Shown here: positions 23,376-31,051 of the stretch, piece after piece | Numbering within the stretch: position 1 is the first letter of the stretch | How the letters are laid out: the number at the start of each line of letters is the position of its first letter | Assembly (NCBI RefSeq): GCF_042684865.1 | Contig: NZ_JBHUML010000002.1 | Coordinates: 1,860,001-1,924,000 of the forward strand | Length of the DNA stretch: 64,000 bases | Source of the DNA: Salibacterium lacus | Lineage (GTDB): Bacteria; Bacillota; Bacilli; Bacillales; Marinococcaceae | Direction of reading: 5' to 3' | The notes under the pieces: generated by a model | What the model was told of the DNA's origin: nothing | Database searches by the model: none | What the model saw: only the letters and a program-made list of their open reading frames with translations | Made by a program: the position numbers and the translations under genes

Positions 23376-24674
23376 TTGAGCGGACCCATTACCCTTACCG
23401 CAGCAGGAGACTGCTTTATTACAAGAAGACTTCCGGAAAAAGCACCACAGGCCGCAGCACTGCAGCGATTTTTCATGCAGGCGGATGTGCGTTTTGCCAA
23501 CCTTGAAGTCACGACACATAACCGGGAAGGTATTCCGTCTCCTGTCAGCGGTGGTACATGGGCCATGGCTGAACCCGGCGTGCTGGATGATCTCTCTTTT
23601 TACGGATTTAACATGCTCAACGGTGCCACAAACCACGCGCTTGATTACCTGTACACAGGACTGCGCGCTACCGAAGAACATGTGAGAAGCCGGGGCTTCG
23701 TTTATGCCGGAACGGGCACGAACCTCGCCGACGCCTCGTCCCCTGCCTATCTTGAGACACCGAATGGGAGAGTCGCTTTGATTGCCTGCACGTCGACTTT
23801 TTTTGATTTCTGGGCAGCCGGAGACCAGGGCCGGGACATGGCCGGACGTCCCGGGGTTCATCCGCTCCGTTTTCAGACGGTTCACCGGGTAAGCCGGGAA
23901 GACATGGATGCACTCCGGCGGATTGCGCGTAAGACGGACGTGAACGCTGATGCCAATCTCGCCGTAAAAGAAGGATTTCTCCCTCCGCCGGATGATAAAC
24001 GGCTGAAGCTCGGTGATCTTGCATTTGAGGAAGGTTCTCCCTCCGGAACATACCGCACCCCGCACCCGGGAGATAAAGACCGCCTTCTACGGAAAGTGGA
24101 AGAAGCCGGGCGGCAGGCGGACATTGTTATTGTCAGCATTCACTCCCACGAAATGGACGGCGAGGACAAAGCCGCTCCCGCTGATTTTCACAAAGATCTG
24201 GCGCATTCGCTGGTGGATGCCGGGGCCGACAGTATTATCAGCCACGGCCCCCACATTCTCCGCGGGATTGAACTGTATCAGGGTAAACCCATCTTCTACA
24301 GTCTTGGCAACTTTATTTTTCAGAATGACAGCGTTACGCACCTTCCGCCGGATTTCTATGAAAAATATTCGCTCGATGACAAGGCGGGAATTGCCGATGC
24401 GCTCGACATCCGCAGCGATTACGGCCGCAAAGGGCTTGGCGTGAATCCTGATGTGTGGCGCTCCGTCGTGCCGTACTGGGAAATGGAAAACGGCCGGCTG
24501 ACGAAGCTCACTCTGCACCCGATCGAACTTGGGTTTCATCTGCCCCGCTACAGGAAAGGCTGGCCCGAGTTTTCCGAAGACCAGAGTATTCTGGAAGACC
24601 TCCAAGAACTGTCCGCCCCATTTGGGACAAAGATAACTATCAACAAAAACGGAGCCGGAGAAGTACAGGTATGA
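23376..24674 (+). CDS. CapA-family metallophosphatase-like protein
   Basis: 432-residue protein of the CapA/PgsA (YwtB) family, a calcineurin-like phosphoesterase fold. It shows TAAGDCFITRRLP near the N-terminus, ANLEVTTHNREG near 47, MLNGATNHALDYLYTG near 87, HSHEMDGEDK near 255, and the hallmark ISHGPHILRGIELYQGKPIFYSLGNFIF split over residues 287-314. PgsA proteins are membrane-anchored and act in poly-gamma-glutamate synthesis, but this one has no signal or anchor and begins at a TTG with AAAGGAGAA 7 bases upstream. A soluble CapA protein in a ureido-acid operon is unusual; it might cleave a metabolite phosphate or amide. Confidence 0.9.
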   Translation: MSGPITLTAAGDCFITRRLPEKAPQAAALQRFFMQADVRFANLEVTTHNREGIPSPVSGGTWAMAEPGVLDDLSFYGFNMLNGATNHALDYLYTGLRATEEHVRSRGFVYAGTGTNLADASSPAYLETPNGRVALIACTSTFFDFWAAGDQGRDMAGRPGVHPLRFQTVHRVSREDMDALRRIARKTDVNADANLAVKEGFLPPPDDKRLKLGDLAFEEGSPSGTYRTPHPGDKDRLLRKVEEAGRQADIVIVSIHSHEMDGEDKAAPADFHKDLAHSLVDAGADSIISHGPHILRGIELYQGKPIFYSLGNFIFQNDSVTHLPPDFYEKYSLDDKAGIADALDIRSDYGRKGLGVNPDVWRSVVPYWEMENGRLTKLTLHPIELGFHLPRYRKGWPEFSEDQSILEDLQELSAPFGTKITINKNGAGEVQV

Positions 24675-24696
24675 TCCTGCTTCCCCGGCTCTTTTT
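24652..24696 (+). terminator. Terminator of the orotate-type operon
   Basis: GAGCCGG with GAAG and CAGG (from 24652) pairs with CCTG, CTTC and CCGGCTC (to 24691), followed by TTTTT. The stem begins within the last codons of the CapA-like gene. It also lies directly after the stop of the small minus-strand gene at 24698, so it may serve both. Confidence 0.88.
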
Positions 24697-24697
24697 G

Positions 24698-24889
24698 TTA
24701 CAACTCCTGTTTCAGATCAAATTCTTCCACGAATTCATCGTAATCTATACCTATTATACCACAGTACCGCTTTACACTTCCGAAAAAATCGAAATGTTCG
24801 TCCACCGGCTTGTCTCTGTTTTCAGAATAGTACAACAATAACTCATACAACTCCTTGAAGGCCTGTGCTTTCGTCATCTGTTCACTCAT
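24698..24889 (-). CDS. Small acidic protein, unrecognised
   Basis: 63-residue cytoplasmic protein with 10 Glu and 6 Asp and a predicted helical build (KAQAFKELYELLLYYSEN, then DEHFDFFGSVKRYCGIIGID). A good AGGAGGAA site precedes its ATG, and it converges on the CapA-like gene with a shared terminator. It resembles the many small helical proteins of Bacillaceae with no known function. I cannot name a family. Confidence 0.7.
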   Translation of the reverse strand: MSEQMTKAQAFKELYELLLYYSENRDKPVDEHFDFFGSVKRYCGIIGIDYDEFVEEFDLKQEL

Positions 24890-25133
24890 TCAGCTTCCTC
24901 CTTATGAAAAATATGAAAAAATCCTGATGATTGATGTTATCTCGCTCTATCCCCCGGTAAAAGAGAGATGAAAAAGAAGGATAGAGGTCTCAGTATAACA
25001 TAAACACCAGGATCCATGACACAAACCTATTGAAAGGGTCTGATTATATTATCCCACACAGACAATGCTTTCTGAATGTTCACGCAGCTGTAAATCTAAC
25101 CTGTTCCTTGTTTTCGGAAACATACCGGAGGGG
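24890..25133. other. Intergenic, one weak inverted repeat
   Basis: CTCTATCC (24945-24952) faces GGATAGAG (24979-24986) around a purine-rich loop. No T-run follows. I see no gene here; it separates the small acidic protein gene from the end of the ABC operon. Confidence 0.4.
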
Positions 25134-26210
25134 TCAAGATGAAACGGACATCGTGCTGCTTCGACCGGATGCTTGGACTCCTGCCAGGGAGAGGCCTACT
25201 TCTTCGCCGATCGAAACGTGAACGTCCGCTGGAGCATGAACTGTCCATTGATGCCCCTCTACATCGACAACATAATGCATTTCTTTCCCCTGGTACTGGG
25301 AATTGATGACCTTCCCTTTCAGACCTCCCCCTCCTTCATTCAACTGAAACTGTTCCGGCCGGACCGGAAACGTGCCGTTTTTTATAAACGTGGAAGCGAT
25401 CCATGTGCCGGGCCATGAAATGGAGGAATCTGATAGGGGATGGAACCCTTCTTTTGTCCAGGTGCCGGGGACCATATTCGCTTTTCCAACAAACCGGGCG
25501 GTGAATTCGGTACGGGGAAAACGATAAATATCGTGTGGACTGCCCATCTGTTCTATCGTTCCATGATTCATGACAATGATACGGTCAGCCATGGCCAGAG
25601 CTTCCGCTTGATCATGGGTAACGTAGACAATCGACGTCCCTGTTTTTCGGTGAATAGCCTGAATTTCTCTACGCATCTCCATACGAAGGCCCGCGTCCAG
25701 GCTGCTCAGCGGCTCATCCATCAATAGCAGCGAAGGCTGCGCAGCAACTGCTCTGGCAAGAGCCACACGCTGCTTCTGCCCACCCGACAACTCATTTGGC
25801 ATACGGTCAGAATAATCTTCGAGTCCGACCATCTCGAGCATTTCCTTTACCCGCTCTTTTTTTTGTTTTTTGAATGGTTCCGGGACATATTTATGATGTT
25901 CAAGCGGAAACTGCACCTGTTCTTTCAATTTCATATGCGGCCACAGGGCAAAGGACTGAAAAACCATGCCGATGTTACGCTTCTCCGGCGGTACCATCCG
26001 CCCCGGCTCAGCTGTCTCGATCCCATCCACTTTTATACTTCCAGCCGTAGGTGTTTCAAATCCGGCAAGGAGCCGCAGCAGCGTGGTTTTGCCACAGCCG
26101 GACGGCCCCAGAATCGCAATGAATTCGCCGTCTTTTACTTCCAGATCCACTGAAGACAGCGCGACGGTGTCCCCAAATGTTTTTCTCACATCCTGCAGTA
26201 CTGCGCTCAT
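25134..26210 (-). CDS. ABC transporter ATPase, FbpC/AfuC/PotA type
   Basis: 358-residue ATPase. Walker A is GPSGCGKTTLLR near residue 36, the Q-loop FQSFALWPHM near 82, the signature NELSGGQKQRVALARA near 133, Walker B LLLMDEPLSSLD near 155, and the H-loop VYVTHDQAEALA near 190. A C-terminal regulatory TOBE-like domain of about 110 residues follows. I start at ATG 26210, which overlaps the permease stop (ATGA); a longer frame to 26234 lies inside the permease gene. It powers the importer made with the permease and binding protein upstream. These ATPases serve iron, polyamine, phosphonate or sugar-phosphate systems and do not reveal the substrate. Confidence 0.95.
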   Translation of the reverse strand: MSAVLQDVRKTFGDTVALSSVDLEVKDGEFIAILGPSGCGKTTLLRLLAGFETPTAGSIKVDGIETAEPGRMVPPEKRNIGMVFQSFALWPHMKLKEQVQFPLEHHKYVPEPFKKQKKERVKEMLEMVGLEDYSDRMPNELSGGQKQRVALARAVAAQPSLLLMDEPLSSLDAGLRMEMRREIQAIHRKTGTSIVYVTHDQAEALAMADRIIVMNHGTIEQMGSPHDIYRFPRTEFTARFVGKANMVPGTWTKEGFHPLSDSSISWPGTWIASTFIKNGTFPVRPEQFQLNEGGGGLKGKVINSQYQGKEMHYVVDVEGHQWTVHAPADVHVSIGEEVGLSLAGVQASGRSSTMSVSS

Positions 26211-27949
26211 ATCTTCACCACTTTCTTCTTCCAAATCTGATGGGCAAGCAGTAACGAACCTATTACCGCCAGCATAAGAACAACCACGACAGCGGAAAAT
26301 GCGGTGGAATAGTGCGTATATCCCGCCTGTTCGAAATCAAATATCGTCACTCCGATCGTTTCATTTCCTGCCGACATCAACAAGGACGAAACAGTAAGCT
26401 CGGTAAACGAAGTTAAAAACACGAGCATGGTTCCGCTGATCAAACCGGGAAGGAGGAGGGGGAGCATAATTTTTCTCCATTTGGTAAATCCCTTGGCTCC
26501 GGATACATGCGAGGCTTCTTCCATCGAAACATCCACCTGCATCAATGCCGTCATGCTGCCCCGCACCTGCAGAATCATAAACCGGGTCACGTAGGCAATC
26601 ATTAATATACCAATGCTCCCGTAGATTCCTGGATTCCAGCCTGGAACCGGCTCCATCCAGGCAAATATCATCGCAAGAGCAAGGACGATGCCCGGCAGTG
26701 CATACGGAAGGCCCGTCACCAGTTCTGCCCCCCGTGTGAGGGCAGAAGGTCTGCGCACCCGGTAATAAGCCAGAATGGTTCCTGCAATCAACGCCGTCCC
26801 CGCTGTCCATAAAGCGAGCAGCAGACTGTTTCCTATCGCTCCCTGCGTTTTCCCGTTTTCAAACAAGATGTACGTGTAGTTGGAAAACGTGATGGTCTCT
26901 AAGCTGAAATCCACCCCGTACGCGGAAAGCAGCGAAGAAGATACCATGGACGAGAGCGGAACAAAGCTGATGAAGACAAGGAATACCCACACTACTGTTT
27001 CTACCGGCGTCCGCCAGAGACCGAGGGAAAAACGCGGTCTCGTTTCTTCATGTGCTGTCTCCAGCTGCCGCGATTTTCGTAAAAGCAGCCACTGCAGAAA
27101 CGTTCCAAGGAGCGCAATGATCCCCAGCAGAACAGACAGTACAGATGCGCGGGCAAAGGCAGAAGGCCCGATACCAACAACCTCCTGGTAGATGGCAGTG
27201 CTTAACACCGTAATATTTCCCGGAATGCCGAGAAAGGCCGGAATACCGAAATTATCCAGGTTCGCAAGGAAAGCAAGCAGACCGCCCCCGGCAATACCCG
27301 GCAGAGCAAGCGGCAGGGTAATTTTCCGAAACACGGCGCCTCTTCCCGATCCGGAAGCTCTCGCCGCTGATAACAATTCCTGCGGGATTTTCCGGAGGAC
27401 CGCCACGGTAAAAAGGTACACCAGCGGATAGTTCGACAAACCGAGCATGAACATCATACCGGGCAGGGTGTATAAGTCCGGGGCCTCCAGATGGCCGGGG
27501 AGCCATTGAAGAACACTCGAAAACCAGCTGGAGTTACGGAAAAGCTGGGTCCAGGAAAGTGTAATGATATACGACGGGATGATGAAAGGAAGCATCACCA
27601 TCACATGAATCAGTTTTTTCGCACGGATATCACTGTACGTAACCAGCCACGCCATAAACACTCCAAGCACCAGCGCCATGATGGTGGATCCCAGTACCAT
27701 CCAGAATGTATTCTGCACAACTATCCACGTTCCTGCGTCTGATAGTACTTCGCGGTAATGCTGCCATGTCGGAACAGCGTCTTCGGTGAAACTGAGCCAC
27801 ACGAGACGAGCGATCGGCAGTACAAAAAAGATAACCAGTATGATGAACGTAACGGCCGCTATGATTCGTTTCCACCCCGGGGTACGGGCAGAAAGCGCGG
27901 AAAACCAGGAAGCAGGTCCTCCCTGGTTGTTTCTCGCTGTATGATCCAT
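26207..27949 (-). CDS. ABC transporter permease, two-domain FbpB/AfuB type
   Basis: 580-residue permease with about 12 membrane segments, made of two fused halves. Each half has an EAA-type loop: PQELLSAARASGSGRGAVF near residue 198 and MEEASHVSGAKGFTKW near 475. Fused permeases are usual for ferric-iron, thiamine, 2-aminoethylphosphonate and hexose-phosphate importers. It follows the binding-protein gene by 13 bases and overlaps the ATPase gene. The ATG at 27949 has GGAG 9 bases upstream. Confidence 0.95.
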   Translation of the reverse strand: MDHTARNNQGGPASWFSALSARTPGWKRIIAAVTFIILVIFFVLPIARLVWLSFTEDAVPTWQHYREVLSDAGTWIVVQNTFWMVLGSTIMALVLGVFMAWLVTYSDIRAKKLIHVMVMLPFIIPSYIITLSWTQLFRNSSWFSSVLQWLPGHLEAPDLYTLPGMMFMLGLSNYPLVYLFTVAVLRKIPQELLSAARASGSGRGAVFRKITLPLALPGIAGGGLLAFLANLDNFGIPAFLGIPGNITVLSTAIYQEVVGIGPSAFARASVLSVLLGIIALLGTFLQWLLLRKSRQLETAHEETRPRFSLGLWRTPVETVVWVFLVFISFVPLSSMVSSSLLSAYGVDFSLETITFSNYTYILFENGKTQGAIGNSLLLALWTAGTALIAGTILAYYRVRRPSALTRGAELVTGLPYALPGIVLALAMIFAWMEPVPGWNPGIYGSIGILMIAYVTRFMILQVRGSMTALMQVDVSMEEASHVSGAKGFTKWRKIMLPLLLPGLISGTMLVFLTSFTELTVSSLLMSAGNETIGVTIFDFEQAGYTHYSTAFSAVVVVLMLAVIGSLLLAHQIWKKKVVKI

Positions 27950-27962
27950 GTCACGTCACTCC

Positions 27963-28994
27963 CTACTCCTGCTCTCCAACAATATCAGCAAATTGCTGCT
28001 TATCCTGCCCGCGGGTTTCAAGAAGCTCCTGCACGTCGTGGGAGAGAACATTCAACTCATCTACTGTCTTCAACCCTTCAGGAGCGTCTACTCCTTCTCT
28101 GATCGGCGTATAGCCTATTTCCGTTGAAACGTCCTGCCCCTGCTCGGAAAGAACAAAGTCTACAAAGGCCTTGGCCGCTTCCTCGTTATCTGTTTCGTCC
28201 ATAATTCCAATAGGCTCGGTAATGACCGGTACGCCTTCATCCGGGTACACCAGCTCAACCGGTGATCCTTCCGCAGCTGCACGGGCGACGATGAAGTCTA
28301 CGACCATGCCGTATGATTTTTCACCTGCGGCTACGGACTCCAGTACGCCGCCGTTCCCCTGTACCACGCTGACATTGTTGCTGCTGACATTTTCGAAAAA
28401 GTCCCAGCCGAACTCCTCTTTGCGGCTCATCACACCGACATTGTAAGCGGCCGCACCGGAGTACAATGGACTGGGCATGATGCTTTCCCCGGCTGCCGCT
28501 TCTTCGGTAAGTACCTTCCAGGAGCTTGGAGTTTCTTCCACATTGTCTGTATTGACGGCCAGAATAGTGGACATGATTTTCGTTCCGTAGTATTGATGAT
28601 CCGGGTCAACAAAATCATCCGGTATCCCCTCTGCTTCCGAAGACTCATAAGACATCAGCATGTCCTGTTCCTTCAACGATTCAAACGTCACCGAATCCGC
28701 CACGAGCATCACATCGGCCTGCACATTGCCCGCTTCTTTTTCAGCCTGCACCTTGCTGATGACTTCTTCGGTGCCGGACCGGTAAACCTCCACATTGACA
28801 TCCGGGTATTCATCGTTAAAAGCAGAAATAAGAGCGGTCGCGTCCTGATCCGGCTGCGACGTATAAAAACTTAAGTTCCCTGAAATATCCGATGTTTCCG
28901 CCCCTGCTCCGCTGCTTGTGTCATCGTCTGCTCCGCAGGCGGCCATCAGGCCCATTGTTACCGTTCCAAGTAGAAGTGCTGACATGCGTTTCAT
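27963..28994 (-). CDS. ABC transporter binding lipoprotein, iron/AEP/sugar-phosphate type
   Basis: 343-residue binding protein with a lipoprotein signal (VTMGLMAACGADDD) and a mature part starting GNLSFYTSQPDQDATALI, as in the FbpA/AfuA/PhnS family. The paired Tyr residues that bind ferric ion in FbpA are not obvious in the C-terminal half (the region reads MPSPLYSGAAAYNVG, near 175), so a phosphorylated or phosphonate ligand is at least as likely as iron. It overlaps the upstream TIM-barrel gene by ATGA. That gene resembles sugar-phosphate isomerases, which together with AfuA-like relatives suggests import of a sugar phosphate. Confidence 0.9.
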   Translation of the reverse strand: MKRMSALLLGTVTMGLMAACGADDDTSSGAGAETSDISGNLSFYTSQPDQDATALISAFNDEYPDVNVEVYRSGTEEVISKVQAEKEAGNVQADVMLVADSVTFESLKEQDMLMSYESSEAEGIPDDFVDPDHQYYGTKIMSTILAVNTDNVEETPSSWKVLTEEAAAGESIMPSPLYSGAAAYNVGVMSRKEEFGWDFFENVSSNNVSVVQGNGGVLESVAAGEKSYGMVVDFIVARAAAEGSPVELVYPDEGVPVITEPIGIMDETDNEEAAKAFVDFVLSEQGQDVSTEIGYTPIREGVDAPEGLKTVDELNVLSHDVQELLETRGQDKQQFADIVGEQE

Positions 28995-29818
28995 GTAAGT
29001 GGTCCTCCTTTAGTTATAAAAAAACTATCATTAGAGTGGATACTTTCCTTTTGAAACTTTTTTAAGTAATCAAGATGGCTGGCCAGCTTCTCTGCCCCCG
29101 CACCTTCTTCAAACCCTTCCAGCACAACCGGCAGCTCCGTATGTTCCAGAAGAGACATCAGGTGGAAAAGAGAAAGGTGCCCCTCCCCCAATCCAACGTG
29201 GTACACTGTTTGCGACGTATCACTCAGATGAATCTTGTTGATACGGTTCATTCTTTCAAAATAATCCGCCGGGTCCCGCTCCGCCGGCACATGCGCTGCA
29301 TCAAACGTCACTTTCACATCGCCAGGCATGCTTTCTGTCAGGTGATTCATGTCACCGGGCGTGCAGAATAATTCTTTCGGTTTTTCCTCCATATGTTCGA
29401 CAGACAAGGTGCAGCCATGCCTGCGGGCTTTTTCATTCAGACGGTACAATTGTTCCTTTATCATGTCTGTATGCCATGAGGCCATGGTGGATGGTATCGT
29501 CTGATGTCCCGGATGAACCGTTATGTTTGGTGCTTCCACCTGCTCCGCCAGTTCCATCGAACGACATATCTGTTGATACGAGGCTTCCCGGATCTCCTTA
29601 TTGATCGATGCCGGATTCAAATCCCAGCTTGGAGCATGGAGCGTGCAGGTGATACGGGAGTCTTTCGTCCAGCGCAGAATGTCGTGGACGGATTCTTCCT
29701 GGGCCCAGATATGTTCCGCCCATAGTTCCACTCCTTCAAACCCCTGCTTTGCTGCCTGTTTGATGATGTCGCGAAACGGAGTCCCCCACATCAATGTCGA
29801 AGAAAAATAAAGCCTGAT
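28991..29818 (-). CDS. Sugar-phosphate isomerase/epimerase-like TIM-barrel protein
   Basis: About 275-residue AP-endonuclease-2/xylose-isomerase-like TIM barrel. The sequence IRLYFSSTLMWGTPFRDII fits the usual start of the family (RLYFSS-type first strand), with GFEGVELWAEH next, TLHAPSWDLN near 60, ITVHPGHQ near 100, VEHMEEKP near 140, and the C-terminal KIHLSDTSQTVYHVGLGEG with metal-binding His and Glu. The best-placed start is an ATC at 29818, six bases after GGGGGAG; a TTG at 29794 would cut off the first strand and lies 30 bases from that site. It overlaps the binding-protein gene by four bases and is the first gene of the ABC operon. Confidence 0.88.
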   Translation of the reverse strand: MRLYFSSTLMWGTPFRDIIKQAAKQGFEGVELWAEHIWAQEESVHDILRWTKDSRITCTLHAPSWDLNPASINKEIREASYQQICRSMELAEQVEAPNITVHPGHQTIPSTMASWHTDMIKEQLYRLNEKARRHGCTLSVEHMEEKPKELFCTPGDMNHLTESMPGDVKVTFDAAHVPAERDPADYFERMNRINKIHLSDTSQTVYHVGLGEGHLSLFHLMSLLEHTELPVVLEGFEEGAGAEKLASHLDYLKKFQKESIHSNDSFFITKGGPLT

Positions 29819-29981
29819 CCCACTCTCCCCCTTTGCCGTTATATATTTTCAACCGTAATAATCATGCTACAACAAAAGTATTAACCTTTGATGAAACAAG
29901 TAATAGCTTTCTGTAAAGGAAGATGAAGATGTGTTAACATTTTCTGATTGCAAGGTAGAAAGGGTGGTGCTGAGGGGTAAG

Positions 29982-30013
29982 GGCTGTGAGGATGTGCGGC
30001 TGTGAGGATGTGC
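29982..30013. repeat. 16-bp tandem duplication
   Basis: GGCTGTGAGGATGTGC is repeated twice head to tail (29982-29997, 29998-30013) directly before a TGGACACTA palindrome. Confidence 0.85.
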
Positions 30014-30017
30014 GGCT

Positions 30018-30080
30018 GGTGGACACTATATGGCCTGGGCCGGTCTTTAGTATCCACCAATCCTTGTTTTGTGGACACTA
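30018..30080. repeat. TGGACACTA-family palindromes, copies 4 and 5
   Basis: GGTGGACACTA (30018-30028) faces TAGTATCCACC (30048-30058), and that same arm also faces GTGGACACTA (30071-30080). Three arms in a row allow two alternative hairpins. Confidence 0.8.
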
Positions 30081-30150
30081 AGTAGTCGGCCCGCAATATT
30101 AATGGTTACGGACAGCGGCCGGGAACCACTATTTCCAAAAAGAAGTACCT

Positions 30151-30183
30151 TAGTCTCCATGAATCGGTGTTTCATGGACACTA
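30151..30183. repeat. TGGACACTA-family palindrome, copy 6
   Basis: TAGTCTCCATGAA (30151-30163) faces TTCATGGACACTA (30171-30183), 12 of 13 positions complementary, around a 7-base loop. Confidence 0.8.
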
Positions 30184-30285
30184 TCCTCTTGTTTCAAGCT
30201 GCTAATGGACGCAGTTCCCTGTGCGGATCAAGGCTTCTTTTTTCCATACAGAACAAGCAGCCATTCTCAGACCGGTATCAGGGCA

Positions 30286-30421
30286 AGATGGTCGATAGGC
30301 AGCGGCTTACGACCGTTTACGGGATAAAACGAAGCAGCATTGGTCATTAGAAACCTCTAACGACCAATGCTTCCCTGCTGCAGCGTTCTAATGGCTCTTA
30401 GGACCGTTCTATCGACCATCT
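30286..30421. repeat. Nested CTATCGACC-family palindrome
   Basis: AGATGGTCGATAG (30286-30298) and CTATCGACCATCT (30409-30421) are perfect 13-bp inverted repeats 110 bases apart. Inside them, GCATTGGTCATTAG (30337-30350) faces CTAACGACCAATGC (30357-30370), 13 of 14 complementary. The whole 136-bp unit could fold into a large cruciform. It contains no gene. Confidence 0.85.
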
Positions 30422-30512
30422 CTGGCAGCCACCTGATCCTGTAGTGACTGATAGCGGAACAAACGGGCGCTGAAACCGGCCGGTCCGGATCGTAATAAAA
30501 ATACTTTCTCTA
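30422..30512. other. Intergenic, nothing recognised
   Basis: Region between the nested palindrome and the terminator of the membrane-protein gene. I see no gene or site. Confidence 0.4.
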
Positions 30513-30554
30513 TAAAAAATGCTCCCGGCTATCGTTTATGATAGTCGGAAGCAT
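30513..30554 (-). terminator. Terminator of the small membrane-protein gene
   Basis: ATGCTCCCGGCTATC (30519-30533) pairs with GATAGTCGGAAGCAT (30540-30554) apart from two mismatches. On the minus strand the stem is followed by TTTTTTATAG. Confidence 0.88.
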
Positions 30555-30595
30555 GTCGTGCTCTTTATCGATTACAGCGTCAAAGCCTGTGACTT

Positions 30596-30889
30596 TTATC
30601 CACGTTTCTTATCGGATACACCGTCCATAATCAGCCATACGGCCGCGATGACGTGCATGATCCAGCCGACAACGGGAATCAACCCGATTACGGATGCAAC
30701 AAGACCAAAGATATTCGGTGCTTTTGACCTGCGGTACACAAACATAATCGCTATAGCGATAAGATGAAGAATGAAAGCTGTCCAAAGTGCACTGTAGCCG
30801 CTGAATACAACAATACTGCCTCCGATAATCGGGATGGCAAGCAGTGCTTCGAATCCGCCGGTTATAAATTTCGCGAGAGCCGGTACCAT
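30596..30889 (-). CDS. Small three-segment membrane protein, unknown function
   Basis: 97-residue protein that is almost wholly hydrophobic, with predicted segments near residues 14-32 (LLAIPIIGGSIVVFSGYSAL), 33-52 (WTAFILHLIAIAIMFVY) and 62-90 (LVASVIGLIPVVGWIMHVIA). The loop YRRSKAPN is cytoplasmic by charge, and the C-terminus is basic (DKKRG). The ATG has AAGGAGG upstream and a terminator follows, so it is expressed alone. I recognise the general type of small Bacillaceae membrane protein but no named family. Confidence 0.8.
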   Translation of the reverse strand: MVPALAKFITGGFEALLAIPIIGGSIVVFSGYSALWTAFILHLIAIAIMFVYRRSKAPNIFGLVASVIGLIPVVGWIMHVIAAVWLIMDGVSDKKRG

Positions 30890-31012
30890 TTTCTGAAAAA
30901 CCTCCTTCTGTACAAAACGTGCTTCCCTTCTTACGTTACCCGGAATACTCAGGTTTCACGCTTTTATTTTATGTGACAGATTTCCTCATGGTTCACGCGG
31001 AAAATTGTCATG

Positions 31013-31042
31013 AAAAACCCCTGAGCAAAATGGCCCAGGGGT
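31013..31042 (-). terminator. Terminator of the SurA-N lipoprotein gene
   Basis: On the minus strand ACCCCTGGGC pairs with GCTCAGGGGT and is followed by TTTTT. Confidence 0.88.
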
Positions 31043-31051
31043 GATGGGGAG

